Part shown: one piece after another, positions 35,391 through 44,178 of the stretch | How positions within the stretch are numbered: position 1 is the stretch's first letter | Layout: every line of letters starts with the position of its first letter | Origin: Citricoccus sp. K5 | GTDB lineage: Bacteria > Actinomycetota > Actinomycetes > Actinomycetales > Micrococcaceae | DNA: 64,000 nucleotides | Direction: 5' to 3' | Assembly: GCF_902506195.1 (NCBI RefSeq) | Contig: NZ_LR732817.1 | Coordinates: 2,016,985-2,080,984, forward strand | The notes under the pieces: generated by a model | The model's input: the letters and a program-made list of their open reading frames with translations, nothing else | The model's database searches: none | What the model was told of the DNA's origin: nothing | Made by a program: the position numbers and the translations under genes

Positions 35391-36515
35391 TCAGAACCAG
35401 TTCTCGGGAGTCTCCTCGAGTCCTGCGGACACGAGCCAGTACTGGGCGGCCTCCTCGCTGGGGAGGCGGTCCGATCCGGTGGCGAGCCGCTGGAGTTCGG
35501 CCAGCATCTCACCGTCGAGTTTCCCCGCCACTTCGTTCACCGCGTCCGACGCTCCCTCGGGCAGGACGTCCGGCTCGGCCACCATGAGCACGCGCCCCTC
35601 CGGAAGCACCCGGCCCGCGTCCCCGAGGGGTTCAAGGGCATGGTCCGGGATCGCCGGGTCGGTCCCGTACAGCAGCGCGACGTCGGCCCGTCCGGTCACC
35701 AGGTCCGCGGCGGCTCCGGCGTCCCCCTCCTCGATCCACTCGGCCGGTTCGCAGCCGGCCAGCGCGTCCAGCCGTTCGCCGTGCACGGCCGCTGCGGCGG
35801 CCGGGGCGAACACCATCCGGTCGCACAGGCCGTTGAGGTCGGTGAGGTCCTCCATCTCGTACAGCCCGGACAGCGCCGTGGTGGTGACCGCCTGCAGCCG
35901 CATGGTGCCGGAGGACGCTCCAATCACCTCGGTGTCCTCGGGGAAGTACTCGGAGACCATGGCGGTGGTGCCTTGGGCATCTGCTGCCGGCCGCCCCTCA
36001 GGCAGGGGCGTGGGCGAGCCCGTGGCGGTCGGATGGCCGGTCGGGGAGGCCGGGGCCGGGTCCGACGGCGTCGCGCTGGGTGACGCTGTCGCGCTCAGCG
36101 CGGCGCTGGGGCCGGCTGCGGACGGGGATCCGACGCCGGATGCCGAGGGCGACGGGGACGGCGTCGGGATCTCCCCGGCGAGCAGGTCCGGAACGAGGTG
36201 TGTGGCCATGGCGAGGGTGTCCACCACGGCGACCTGCTGTTGCCCGGCCGCGCCCCAGGGCTCAGCGGACGGTTCCCCCACGGCTGCGGGGATGCCCTTG
36301 TTCTCGAGGTGGCGCACCAGCACCACGGCCAGCAACTGTTCCTCCGGTCTGGACCCCGTGATGACGGAGACGGGCGTCTGGGTCGGGGAGGCCGTGGCCG
36401 CAGGGGTTCCCTCGGCAGTCGGGTCGTCATGGCCCGGAGCGGTCGTGCAGCCGGCCAGGGCGCCTGCCGCCAGCGCGGTGGCCGCGATCAGGCCGCCGAC
36501 TCTCTTGGCCCTCAT
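35391..36515 (-). CDS. Orphan substrate-binding lipoprotein, glycine-betaine (OpuAC)-like
   Basis: A 374-residue lipoprotein precursor with lipobox LAAGALAGC (Cys23). The mature part resembles OpuAC-type binding proteins: a short first lobe with a TGSRPEEQLLAVVLVRHLENKGIPA segment, and a second lobe (GLYEMEDLTDLNGLCDRMVFAP, GRADVALLYGTDPAIPDH). Between them lies an insert of about 70 residues made almost only of Ser, Pro, Ala, Gly and Thr. No ABC permease or ATPase gene is near. It overlaps the upstream NUDIX gene by four bases. Confidence 0.75.
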   Translation of the reverse strand: MRAKRVGGLIAATALAAGALAGCTTAPGHDDPTAEGTPAATASPTQTPVSVITGSRPEEQLLAVVLVRHLENKGIPAAVGEPSAEPWGAAGQQQVAVVDTLAMATHLVPDLLAGEIPTPSPSPSASGVGSPSAAGPSAALSATASPSATPSDPAPASPTGHPTATGSPTPLPEGRPAADAQGTTAMVSEYFPEDTEVIGASSGTMRLQAVTTTALSGLYEMEDLTDLNGLCDRMVFAPAAAAAVHGERLDALAGCEPAEWIEEGDAGAAADLVTGRADVALLYGTDPAIPDHALEPLGDAGRVLPEGRVLMVAEPDVLPEGASDAVNEVAGKLDGEMLAELQRLATGSDRLPSEEAAQYWLVSAGLEETPENWF

Positions 36516-36940
36516 CGGCTGACTCCGGCGAGCTCGAGGGCACGCTGGACAGTTGGCGAGGTGCGGTGGCGGTGCAGCTCCGCGAGGGGGATCCAGGCGG
36601 CGTCGATGGAGGAACCGTCCACCTCTGGACGCAGTTCGCCGGAGACGATGGCGGCCCGGTACAGGACCTGGACGGTCAGCAGGGGGCGTCCGGGGTGGGA
36701 GATGCGGTGGCCGGCCACGATGGTGCGGCTGGTGACGCCGAGCAGCTCACCCAGTTCGGCCTGGTAGCCGGTCTCCTCCAGGATCTCCCGCACGCAGGCC
36801 TCGTGCGGCTGCTCCCCCAGTTCCACCTGGCCGCCGGGCAACGTCCAGATGTTCTCGGTGGGCCCCTCCCATAGGCTCAGCAGCAGTGCACGGTCACGGA
36901 TGACGACGCCGTAGGCGCCGACCCGGCTGTCGAAATCCAT
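36512..36940 (-). CDS. NUDIX hydrolase
   Basis: A 142-residue protein with a perfect NUDIX box, GGQVELGEQPHEACVREILEETGY (G-x5-E-x7-R-E-U-x-E-E-x-G-U), near residues 38-61. Members cleave nucleoside diphosphates linked to a further group; the substrate is unknown. ATG 36940 lies seven bases after TAGACT on the minus strand (36948-36953), so this gene probably gives a leaderless mRNA that continues into the lipoprotein gene. Confidence 0.93.
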   Translation of the reverse strand: MDFDSRVGAYGVVIRDRALLLSLWEGPTENIWTLPGGQVELGEQPHEACVREILEETGYQAELGELLGVTSRTIVAGHRISHPGRPLLTVQVLYRAAIVSGELRPEVDGSSIDAAWIPLAELHRHRTSPTVQRALELAGVSR

Positions 36941-37033
36941 GCTCACCAGTCTAGATGTTGGGGACGGGCGCGTCTGGAATACTGGATGGGTTGCAGAGCA
37001 CACAGGAACGACATGGGATCACGAAGGGCTGGG

Positions 37034-38908
37034 ATGACCGAGCACGACGGCGCTGAGCCGACGCCGGAGTTGCCGGATGACCTCACGGCCCGCCTGAACG
37101 CGGTCCTGGCCCGCCGTTCGCTGACGGGAGGGCCCCAGGGGGAGCCGGACACGGCTCGCGGCTGGCTGGATGTCTCCTACGAGGCCGCCTACGCCGAGGA
37201 CCTGGCCCGTGCCTCCCGTGCCGCTGAGACCGGCCTGACGGCCCCCGGCGGACACGACCCGGTCAACCGCGCCAGCCTGTACCGGGCCTTGGCTTCCGTG
37301 GCCGCCCTGACCGGCGACCACGCCGCCGCCACCCGTCACATCGCCGACCGCGCCCGGGTCCTGGCCGAGTCCGGCTACCCGCACCAGGCCCGATTGGAGG
37401 CCGAGCTCGGCACCATGTTGCTCCGTGAGCCCGAATCGTTCGAGGCCACCGTGCTGGAGGGCGTGCTGGAGGGCGAGCGGACCCGGTCCGCCCACTCCGT
37501 GGATACCGTGCTGCCGGACGTGCTGGTGGCCCTGGCGGTCCGGCACGTCGAGGACGGCCGGTTCGATCCCGCCGTCGACTTGCTGGAGGAGTGCCTCGAG
37601 ATCCTCGACGCCCGGCTGGCGGCCGGCGTACCGGTACCCCCTGAGTCGTTGGCGTCCACGCGGATGTTCCTGGCCCACGTCCACCTGATGGGCCACGAGC
37701 CGGAGAGGTCCGCCAAGGTTGCCGACGAGGTCCTCGCCGGCCAGGCCAACCGCGCCGTGCGGGCCGCCATGTGGATGCTCAAGGCCGTCGTCGCCCATGA
37801 GCGGGGGGATTCCGCCACTGCCATCCTCGATGCCCTGCGCTCTGTGGAACTGCACGCCGCCGCGGGAGTGCGCAAGGGTGCCGCCTCGGCCGCGGCGCTG
37901 CTGGCCGGCATGGCGGACGACGCCGGCGACCAGCAGGCCTCCATCCTCGCCTGGAAGGTGGCCGTGGCCCAGGCCGAACAGGGGGAGGTCCCGGAGGCCT
38001 CGGACCTGACGCTCGCCCTGGGGCACCAGTTGCTGGAGGCCGAGGAGCATGCCCTCGCCGAACGCGTGCTGGCCGGTCTGGTGCGCCGCGAGGAGGCCGC
38101 CCGGCGGTTGCCCGGCCTCGCCCGCGCGTTGGTGGACCTGGGCCATGCGGCCCGTCACCAGAACCGGCCCGCAGAGGCCCTGGAGCACTGGGGCCGGGCC
38201 GCCACCCTGTTCGAGCAGGCCGGGGCCACCGATGAGGCGGCCCGCATGTACCTCGCCTCCGGCGCCCTGCTGAACCGGCAGGAGAAACCGGAGGAGGCCG
38301 CCGAACGGTTCTCCCGTGCCGTGGACCTTGCCCGCCAGGACGAAGGTCCCGATGGGCCTGAGGACAACGATCCCGCGGTGCTTCCCCAGGCCCTGCACGC
38401 CCTCGGGCATGTCCTGTGCGAGTTGGGCGAGGAGCGCGGGGTCGCCCTGCTGGACGAGGCCATCGCCCTGGCCCAGGACTCCTCCGCGTCCTGGTATGAG
38501 GCCGACTTCACGGACACCCGGGCCCGCGGCCTGTGGGCCCTGCGCAAGGGTGCGGCAGCCGTGTCCTCCGCCCTCACGGCAGCTGACCTGTTCGCCGCCT
38601 CGGAGGACGCCATGGCCTCCTCCAACGCCGAGCTGTTTGCCGCCTACGTCCTGCTGGAGCAGGAGCGTGCCGAGGAGGCGGCCTCCCTCTTCCGGATGAT
38701 CACCGAGCAGGAGGACACCGCCCGGTACCTGAGGATGGCCGCCTGGCTCGGGCTGGCCCAGTCCCTGGACCTGTCCGGGGACGAGGAGGGCGCCACGAAG
38801 GCACGCCTCGAGGCCGATGCCGCCGCCAGTACGGAGGATCCCGACGACGAGACCGGCCAGGCTGGCACGGCGGACAGCGGCCTGGACAGCGACCCGGAGA
38901 CCGACTGA
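37034..38908 (+). CDS. Large TPR-repeat protein, soluble
   Basis: A 624-residue, almost wholly helical, acidic protein with many degenerate tetratricopeptide repeats (for example ALVDLGHAARHQNRPAEALEHWGRAATLFEQAG and MYLASGALLNRQEKPEEAAERFSRAVDLA). There is no signal peptide or catalytic domain, so it is probably a cytoplasmic scaffold. Its tail (last 30 residues) is Asp/Glu-rich. ATG 37034 has AAGGG upstream; earlier in-frame ATGs at 36986 and 37013 lack a good site. It stands alone and its partners are unknown. Confidence 0.88.
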   Translation: MTEHDGAEPTPELPDDLTARLNAVLARRSLTGGPQGEPDTARGWLDVSYEAAYAEDLARASRAAETGLTAPGGHDPVNRASLYRALASVAALTGDHAAATRHIADRARVLAESGYPHQARLEAELGTMLLREPESFEATVLEGVLEGERTRSAHSVDTVLPDVLVALAVRHVEDGRFDPAVDLLEECLEILDARLAAGVPVPPESLASTRMFLAHVHLMGHEPERSAKVADEVLAGQANRAVRAAMWMLKAVVAHERGDSATAILDALRSVELHAAAGVRKGAASAAALLAGMADDAGDQQASILAWKVAVAQAEQGEVPEASDLTLALGHQLLEAEEHALAERVLAGLVRREEAARRLPGLARALVDLGHAARHQNRPAEALEHWGRAATLFEQAGATDEAARMYLASGALLNRQEKPEEAAERFSRAVDLARQDEGPDGPEDNDPAVLPQALHALGHVLCELGEERGVALLDEAIALAQDSSASWYEADFTDTRARGLWALRKGAAAVSSALTAADLFAASEDAMASSNAELFAAYVLLEQERAEEAASLFRMITEQEDTARYLRMAAWLGLAQSLDLSGDEEGATKARLEADAAASTEDPDDETGQAGTADSGLDSDPETD

Positions 38909-38974
38909 CCGACGCCGTTGGACGCGGCTGGTCCGACCTGGCCTGACCTGTCCCCCGCTATCTTTCACCGGTTT

Positions 38975-39011
38975 CTCATGCGGCCGGGGCCGTTTCTCAT
39001 CTTGGACTCAT
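38975..39011 (+). promoter_or_regulatory. Helically phased CTCAT direct repeats (probable OmpR-type site)
   Basis: CTCAT occurs at 38975, 38996 and 39007, that is 21 and 11 bp apart, and the first two are part of a longer shared word GTTTCTCAT. Direct repeats on one face of the helix are what OmpR/PhoB-type response regulators bind. It lies just upstream of the poly-Asp protein and its two-component system. Confidence 0.55.
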
Positions 39012-39025
39012 GATCACGCGCGATC

Positions 39026-39583
39026 ATGGAGGGCATGAAGAACGCCGGGAAGGGACTCAAGGCCACCGTCATCATGATGGTGGTCGCGGTCATGGCAGCA
39101 CTGGGCATCGCCGTGGTCTCCGCTCAACCGAGGCCGGTGGACCTCGGCGCGATGATCGCCGTGAGCGATGCCCCGTCCGCGAGCGAGCGCAATGCTCCGT
39201 CCTCGGCCGGCGTCGCCTCCACTCCGCCCGGCACCACCGCCTCCCCCTCTACTTCTGCCTCCCCTTCGCCGTCTCCGTCTCCGTCTTCATCCGGCAGCTC
39301 GTCCGGAGCTGCCGCCGAGCCCCCGTCGTCTCGGGTCAAGATCTCCTCCAAGCCCGGTCCGTCGACCACCGCACCGGACGGGTCCGGTTCCGGGTCCAGT
39401 GGATCCGGAACCGGTGGCTCTGGTTCCGGTGGTACCGGCTCTGGCTCAGCTCCCGCCGTGCCGGCTCCCCAACCGGTGCCGAACCCAGCACCCCAGCAGC
39501 CCACGTACGACGACGATGACGACGACTGGGATGATGACGACGACGATGACGACTGGGAGGATGACGATGATGACGACGACTGA
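39026..39583 (+). CDS. Exported Ser/Pro/Gly-rich protein with poly-aspartate tail
   Basis: A 185-residue protein of very biased composition. A signal or anchor segment (about residues 13-33, ATVIMMVVAVMAALGIAVVS) is followed by Ser/Pro/Thr-rich and Gly/Ser-rich linkers (45-150). The last 24 residues contain 21 Asp, one Glu and two Trp and end directly at the stop. No known domain is present. Such a tail should bind Ca2+ or other cations, or basic surfaces. It lies 27 bp before a sensor kinase gene and is likely its target or accessory. ATG 39035 is an alternative start. Confidence 0.75.
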   Translation: MEGMKNAGKGLKATVIMMVVAVMAALGIAVVSAQPRPVDLGAMIAVSDAPSASERNAPSSAGVASTPPGTTASPSTSASPSPSPSPSSSGSSSGAAAEPPSSRVKISSKPGPSTTAPDGSGSGSSGSGTGGSGSGGTGSGSAPAVPAPQPVPNPAPQQPTYDDDDDDWDDDDDDDDWEDDDDDDD

Positions 39584-39610
39584 CCGCCACCGCATTCCCG
39601 GAACGTGGCG

Positions 39611-41233
39611 ATGACCACTCCCCCGGGAACGCACCCAGCGTCGCCGGCCCGGGAGCAATCCCGGGCCGGCGGCCGTTTGCGGACCCTTGGAGCCCTGGTC
39701 ACCAACTGGAGTGCCCTGCCAGTGCGCACCCGGGTGGTCGCCCTGCTGGTCTTCCTCACCGCCGTGGCGCTGCTGCTCTCCGGGGCGACGGCCTACGCGC
39801 TGCAGCGCAGCGGCATGGCCCGGCAGGTCGACGACTCCCTGACGCGGTCGGTCCAGGAATTCCGCATCCTCGCGCAGGAGGGCATCGATCCGGCCACCGG
39901 CGAGCCGTTCTCCGCCTCCGACCAGTTGGTGTTCACGGCCATGCAGCGCACCCTGCCGGCCCAGCACGAGGGCATGCTCGGATTCCAGGACGGGGAGATC
40001 AGTTGGACGGCGTCCTCCGCCGTGGAGCTCCGCCTCGAGTCGGACCCCGAACTCGTGCGGTGGGCCGCGGACCAGCTCGGTTCGGACCAGGTGGCCATCC
40101 AGACGATCACCACCGCCCAGACCACCTACCGGGCCGTTGCCGTGCCCATCCACTTCGACAACGACTCGGCGCCGTCACTGATGCTCCTCGCCTACGACTT
40201 CTCAGCCGAGCTCGGCGACCTGGACAGCACCTTCCTGACCTACGGCCTCGTCGGCTTCGGCGTCATGATCGTGGTCGGCGTGGCCGGATGGCTCCTGGTG
40301 GGCCGGCTGCTCCATCCCCTGCGTATCCTGCAGTCCACGGCAGCGGAGATCTCCGGAACTGACCTTCGGCGCCGCGTCCCGGTCTCCGGCCAGGACGACG
40401 TGGCCGAGCTGGCAGAGACCTTCAACGAGATGCTGGACCGCCTCCAGGGAGCCTTCTCGTCCCAGCGGCAATTGCTGGACGACGTCGGGCACGAGTTGCG
40501 CACCCCCATCACCATCGTCCAGGGGCACCTGGAGTTGCAGGATGCCGAGGACGCGGCCGACGTCCGCGAGGTACGGGAGATCGCCCTCGACGAACTGGAC
40601 CGGATGCGGCTGCTGGTGGACGATCTCGTCACCCTGGCGAAGTCCGGCCGGCCGGACTTCGTCGATACCGAACCGACCGACGTCGGGACCCTCACCCGGG
40701 ATGTGCTGGGCAAGGCCTCCCCTTTGGGACCCCGGATCTGGACCCTGGACCACGCGGCCGACGTGACCGTGTCCCTGGACGCCCAGCGCATCACGCAGGC
40801 CTGGCTGCAGCTGGCATCCAACGCGGTGAAGTACTCGGAGGAGGGCTCCAAGGTCTCCCTCGGCTCGCAGGCGCTGTCCGGCACCCTGCGCCTGTGGGTG
40901 CGGGACCAGGGCATCGGCATCCGACCCGAGGACCGGGAGGGCATCTTCGAGCGTTTCGGGCGGGGCTCCAACAGCACCCGAGCGGAGGGCTCCGGACTGG
41001 GGCTGAACATCGTCACGGCGATCGTCCAGGCCCACGGCGGCAGCGTGGACGTCCAGTCCGCGCCGGGCATCGGATCCACCTTCTACATCGACCTGCCGCT
41101 GGACGGTCCCGTGGACGGTCTTCTGGACGGCCTTCCGGACGTCACCGAGCTTGATGGAGCGGACGGCGGCCACCTCCGGCAGGTAGGTTCTCCAGTGAGC
41201 AAGACTTCCCACCCCAAGGACGGTGCGGCGTGA
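39611..41233 (+). CDS. Sensor histidine kinase, OmpR/EnvZ-type layout
   Basis: A 540-residue membrane kinase. A basic N-terminus, a first membrane span (VVALLVFLTAVALLLSGATAYAL), an extracytoplasmic domain of about 135 residues, a second span (LVGFGVMIVVGVAGWLLVG), a HAMP linker, HisKA with DDVGHELRTPITIVQGH, and a HATPase domain (LQLASNAVKYS, GIGIRPEDREGIFERFGRG, GSGLGLNIVTAI). An Asp/Gly-rich tail ends it. It overlaps the regulator gene by four bases (GTGA). A GTG two codons earlier is an alternative start. Confidence 0.93.
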   Translation: MTTPPGTHPASPAREQSRAGGRLRTLGALVTNWSALPVRTRVVALLVFLTAVALLLSGATAYALQRSGMARQVDDSLTRSVQEFRILAQEGIDPATGEPFSASDQLVFTAMQRTLPAQHEGMLGFQDGEISWTASSAVELRLESDPELVRWAADQLGSDQVAIQTITTAQTTYRAVAVPIHFDNDSAPSLMLLAYDFSAELGDLDSTFLTYGLVGFGVMIVVGVAGWLLVGRLLHPLRILQSTAAEISGTDLRRRVPVSGQDDVAELAETFNEMLDRLQGAFSSQRQLLDDVGHELRTPITIVQGHLELQDAEDAADVREVREIALDELDRMRLLVDDLVTLAKSGRPDFVDTEPTDVGTLTRDVLGKASPLGPRIWTLDHAADVTVSLDAQRITQAWLQLASNAVKYSEEGSKVSLGSQALSGTLRLWVRDQGIGIRPEDREGIFERFGRGSNSTRAEGSGLGLNIVTAIVQAHGGSVDVQSAPGIGSTFYIDLPLDGPVDGLLDGLPDVTELDGADGGHLRQVGSPVSKTSHPKDGAA

Positions 41234-41928
41234 GCCAAATCCTGATGATCGAAGACGAGCCGCGGATCAGTTCGTTCGTGGCCAAGGGCCTCAAGGCCGA
41301 GGGCCTGGCCACCACCGTGGCCGCCACCGGGCGCGAGGGACTCATCCTGGCCTTGACCGGCGGCTTCGAGCTCGTCATCCTCGACCTCGGCCTGCCGGAC
41401 ATGGACGGCTTCACGGTGCTGGAGAAGATCCGGGCCCAGGACCCGGGCCTGCCGGTCATCATCCTGACGGCGCGGGCCTCCGGGGAGGACACCGTCACGG
41501 GGCTGACCTCCGGGGCTGACGACTACATGCCCAAGCCGTTCCGCTTCGCCGAGCTGGTGGCCCGCGTGCGGTTGAGGCTGCGCTCCGAGGGCCACCCGTC
41601 CTCCGCCCCGGCAGACCCGGTGCTGCGCCACGCGGACCTCGAACTGGACCCGATCCGGCATGTGGCGGCCATCGGCGGGGTTGAGGTGGACCTCTCCGCC
41701 CGCGAGTTCTCCCTGGCCGAGACCTTCCTGCGACATCCCGGCCAGGCCCTGAGCCGCGAGCAGCTGCTGTCCCGGGTGTGGGGCTACGACTTCGACCCGG
41801 GCTCCAACGTGGTCGACGTCTATGTGCGCTACCTGCGCAACAAGCTCGGCGTCACGCGGTTCACCACCGTTCGCGGCGTCGGCTACCGACTGGTGGACGA
41901 GAAGGACTACCGGCCCGCTGACGACTGA
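41230..41928 (+). CDS. Response regulator, OmpR/PhoB family
   Basis: A 232-residue regulator: receiver with EDEPR, phospho-Asp in VILDLGLPDMDGF, Thr in IILTARAS and Lys in YMPKPFRFAEL; then a winged-helix DNA-binding domain (VDLSAREFSLAETFLRHPGQALSREQLLSRVWGYDFDPGSNVVDVYVRYLRNKLG...TVRGVGYRL). Start GTG lies in the kinase stop. It should recognise tandem direct repeats, which fits the CTCAT repeats before the poly-Asp gene. Confidence 0.95.
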   Translation: MSQILMIEDEPRISSFVAKGLKAEGLATTVAATGREGLILALTGGFELVILDLGLPDMDGFTVLEKIRAQDPGLPVIILTARASGEDTVTGLTSGADDYMPKPFRFAELVARVRLRLRSEGHPSSAPADPVLRHADLELDPIRHVAAIGGVEVDLSAREFSLAETFLRHPGQALSREQLLSRVWGYDFDPGSNVVDVYVRYLRNKLGVTRFTTVRGVGYRLVDEKDYRPADD

Positions 41929-41975
41929 GGCGGGTCTCAGGGCCTGGAGAACTGGAGGTCTGAAGGTCCAGAGGT

Positions 41976-43199
41976 CTAGAGGTCCAGGAGCGATTCGGCG
42001 ATGTCCAGCCGCTGCCGGGCCGATCCCTGCCAGTCCCGCCGACCCGAGTCCCGCGCACCGGCCACCAGGGACAGCGCCACCGCGGCGGAGCGGCAGGCCA
42101 GCGCCGCTGGATCGACTCCGGCTGTGAAGTGCCCGTGGAAGCGCCGCAGGGCCTCGTCCACGTGGACGTATCGGTGGTCGACGGCCGGCAGCACGGCCAG
42201 GTGCCCCAGGAAACAGGCCAGGTCGTCCACCCGGTGGCCCGGTCCCGCACCGTCGATGTCCAGCACGCAGCTGATGCGGTTCTGCTGCACCAGCAGGTTG
42301 GCCTCGTAGAAGTCGCCGTGGGTGGGCACCACCGGACCACGGTCCGTGACGGACAGTTGCCGCTGCAGGTGATCCACGAGGGACCGGATCCGCCGGGCCT
42401 GGTCCGGCAGGGCGGTGGCTGCGGCGTGCCCGTAGTCGGGTGTGCGGTCAGACCAGGCATCGCGCCGCGGCAGTTCCAGCAGGTCGGCCGGCATCCGGTC
42501 CAGGATCCCCACGACGTCGGCCGGTTCCACCTGCCGTGCCCCGTTCGCCATGATCGCGTTGGCCAGGACCTCGCCCTCGCCCTGCTCGAGGGCCAGCACG
42601 TCGGCGACCGGCGGGCCGAGGACCACGGGTACCGGAACCCCGGCCGCCGCCAGCAGCGTGTGGCGATGGTGGAGCCGGGTGGCCAGCCCGGCGCGCATGA
42701 CCTTGAGGAAGAGGGTGCGGCGCCCGGAAGCGCCGGGAGTCCCCGGGACGCCGGTCACCACCGCGCGCAGGACGGCTCGACGCAGCGGGCGGTAGCTGAT
42801 GGTCTGCAGGTCCACCAGCGTCCCGCCGCGCCCCCAGAGGGCAGCCACTGATGTCGGATCGGACGCCAGCGCCAGGCCGGTGAGCAACGGGTCATGCGGA
42901 TGGAACCAGGCCGACCAGGTGGCGTCGCCGTCCACGCCTGCCGCCAGGACGTCGTCGTCCGGCACGGCTTCTGCAGTCAGGGCGACGAAGAGTTCCTCCG
43001 ACTCGTCCCCGTTGACGCGGACACGGAAGACGCCGGTGGCCCCGGCGCCGGGACGGTGCTGGAGGTCGACGAGCTCGGCGTGATCGAGGTGAAAGCCCTG
43101 CCCGTCGAGGACCTCTCCCAAGCGGCCTCGGACGGCTGCTGAGGACAGGTACTGAACCTGCCGATGCTCTGCTTCGTCCCGGTGCGCGCCCTTGCGCAT
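41976..43199 (-). CDS. Aminoglycoside-phosphotransferase-fold kinase, substrate unknown
   Basis: A 407-residue protein of the APH/choline-kinase fold. The Brenner motif HGDFYEANLLV with the catalytic Asp and VLDIDGAGPGHRVDDLA with the metal-binding Asp are clear, both in the C-terminal half. The N-terminal half is a poorly conserved lobe with RRTLFLKV, the likely ATP-binding lysine. Relatives act on choline, maltose, fructosamine, homoserine or drugs; nothing here selects one. A conserved membrane-protein gene precedes it on the same strand, 17 bp away. Confidence 0.85.
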   Translation of the reverse strand: MRKGAHRDEAEHRQVQYLSSAAVRGRLGEVLDGQGFHLDHAELVDLQHRPGAGATGVFRVRVNGDESEELFVALTAEAVPDDDVLAAGVDGDATWSAWFHPHDPLLTGLALASDPTSVAALWGRGGTLVDLQTISYRPLRRAVLRAVVTGVPGTPGASGRRTLFLKVMRAGLATRLHHRHTLLAAAGVPVPVVLGPPVADVLALEQGEGEVLANAIMANGARQVEPADVVGILDRMPADLLELPRRDAWSDRTPDYGHAAATALPDQARRIRSLVDHLQRQLSVTDRGPVVPTHGDFYEANLLVQQNRISCVLDIDGAGPGHRVDDLACFLGHLAVLPAVDHRYVHVDEALRRFHGHFTAGVDPAALACRSAAVALSLVAGARDSGRRDWQGSARQRLDIAESLLDL

Positions 43200-43216
43200 C
43201 GGTGCCAGCCCGGGTC

Positions 43217-44098
43217 TCAGACGGCCCGGCGGCGTTCCAGGACCTTGTCCAGGTCCAGGGTGCGGTTGGCCGTGGCCTCGACCTTGGCGCGGTACTCCGC
43301 GGAGACGCCGGACTTCAGCTTGACGCCGGGGCTCGCCAGCGGGGCCTCTGGCTTGGGCAGGGGAGCAGGCACCACCCGGTGGGCCTCTGCGGCGTCAAGG
43401 TAGGTGGGGCGCGGGACGGACGGCAGGGCCGAGGCGCTCTCGTCTGCCCCAGCGTCACGGGACACCTGTTCGGTGACGTGCTCGGCGGTCGGCGCGGTGG
43501 CCGGCTTCTCAACGGGCTCAACCGCAGCAGCCCGTCCGGAGGTGGAACCGGCGGCCGCATCGAACACGCGGGTCGGTCCGGCCGCTGGCGCGGTGGGTTC
43601 GGCGGCCGGCAGGCCGGGATTCATGGCGTCTTCGAAGGCGCTCTCGATCCGACGGTCCTTGCGCTTCTTGCGGTCCCGGAGGGCCAGGGCACGCAGGGTG
43701 ACCACGCCGGCCACGGCGACGGCTGCGGCGATGCCCGAGACCAGGAGGGTCCCCGCGCCGAAAGCGGCGGCGATGCCGGTCCCGAGGAACGTGAGGGTGG
43801 CCAGCACGGCAACGGCGGCGATGATGGTCCGGTCCCACTTGACGCGGAACCCGGAGGCTGACTCCTTCGCGGCGTCCACGGGACGGGCGTTGTTCCGAGG
43901 CATGGACTGGGCGGTGCGCTTCATGGTCTTCCTCCGGTGGCTCCTGGGCTGGGGCTCCTTGTTCGCCCTCCGGTAGATGGCTATCAACCACGCCACCACC
44001 AGTGCACACAGCACCAGTGATCCGTGCAGGTGAACGTCCGGAAGGTAGCCCAGTGCAAGGCTGAGCGACTCCTCAAGACTACCTGTGCCTGCATCCAC
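43217..44098 (-). CDS. Hypothetical membrane protein with basic and disordered tail
   Basis: Not recognised. The 293 residues start with a possible span (HGSLVLCALVVAWLIAIYRRA), a basic stretch with many Arg, Lys and Gln, then two spans (IIAAVAVLATLTFLGTGIAAAFGAGTLL and GIAAAVAVAGVVTLRALAL), a basic cluster RDRKKRKDRR, and about 130 cytoplasmic residues rich in Ala, Pro and Glu with a more ordered end (KLKSGVSAEYRAKVEATANRTLDLDKVLERRR). Gene order next to a phosphotransferase and a GNAT suggests a housekeeping role but no function can be given. Confidence 0.75.
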   Translation of the reverse strand: MDAGTGSLEESLSLALGYLPDVHLHGSLVLCALVVAWLIAIYRRANKEPQPRSHRRKTMKRTAQSMPRNNARPVDAAKESASGFRVKWDRTIIAAVAVLATLTFLGTGIAAAFGAGTLLVSGIAAAVAVAGVVTLRALALRDRKKRKDRRIESAFEDAMNPGLPAAEPTAPAAGPTRVFDAAAGSTSGRAAAVEPVEKPATAPTAEHVTEQVSRDAGADESASALPSVPRPTYLDAAEAHRVVPAPLPKPEAPLASPGVKLKSGVSAEYRAKVEATANRTLDLDKVLERRRAV

Positions 44099-44178
44099 CC
44101 CTCAAACGGTACCGGTCGCGAACTACACCGGTGTGATTCACCGCGGTTTGCCTGCCGTGTCGCCGCAATTCGGGCTCG

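Noticed and set aside
41933-41975. Repeated GAGGTC/GGTCCAG words between the OmpR regulator and the phosphotransferase
   Set aside because: Copies are short, irregularly spaced and lie between two convergent stops; no convincing hairpin or operator could be drawn.
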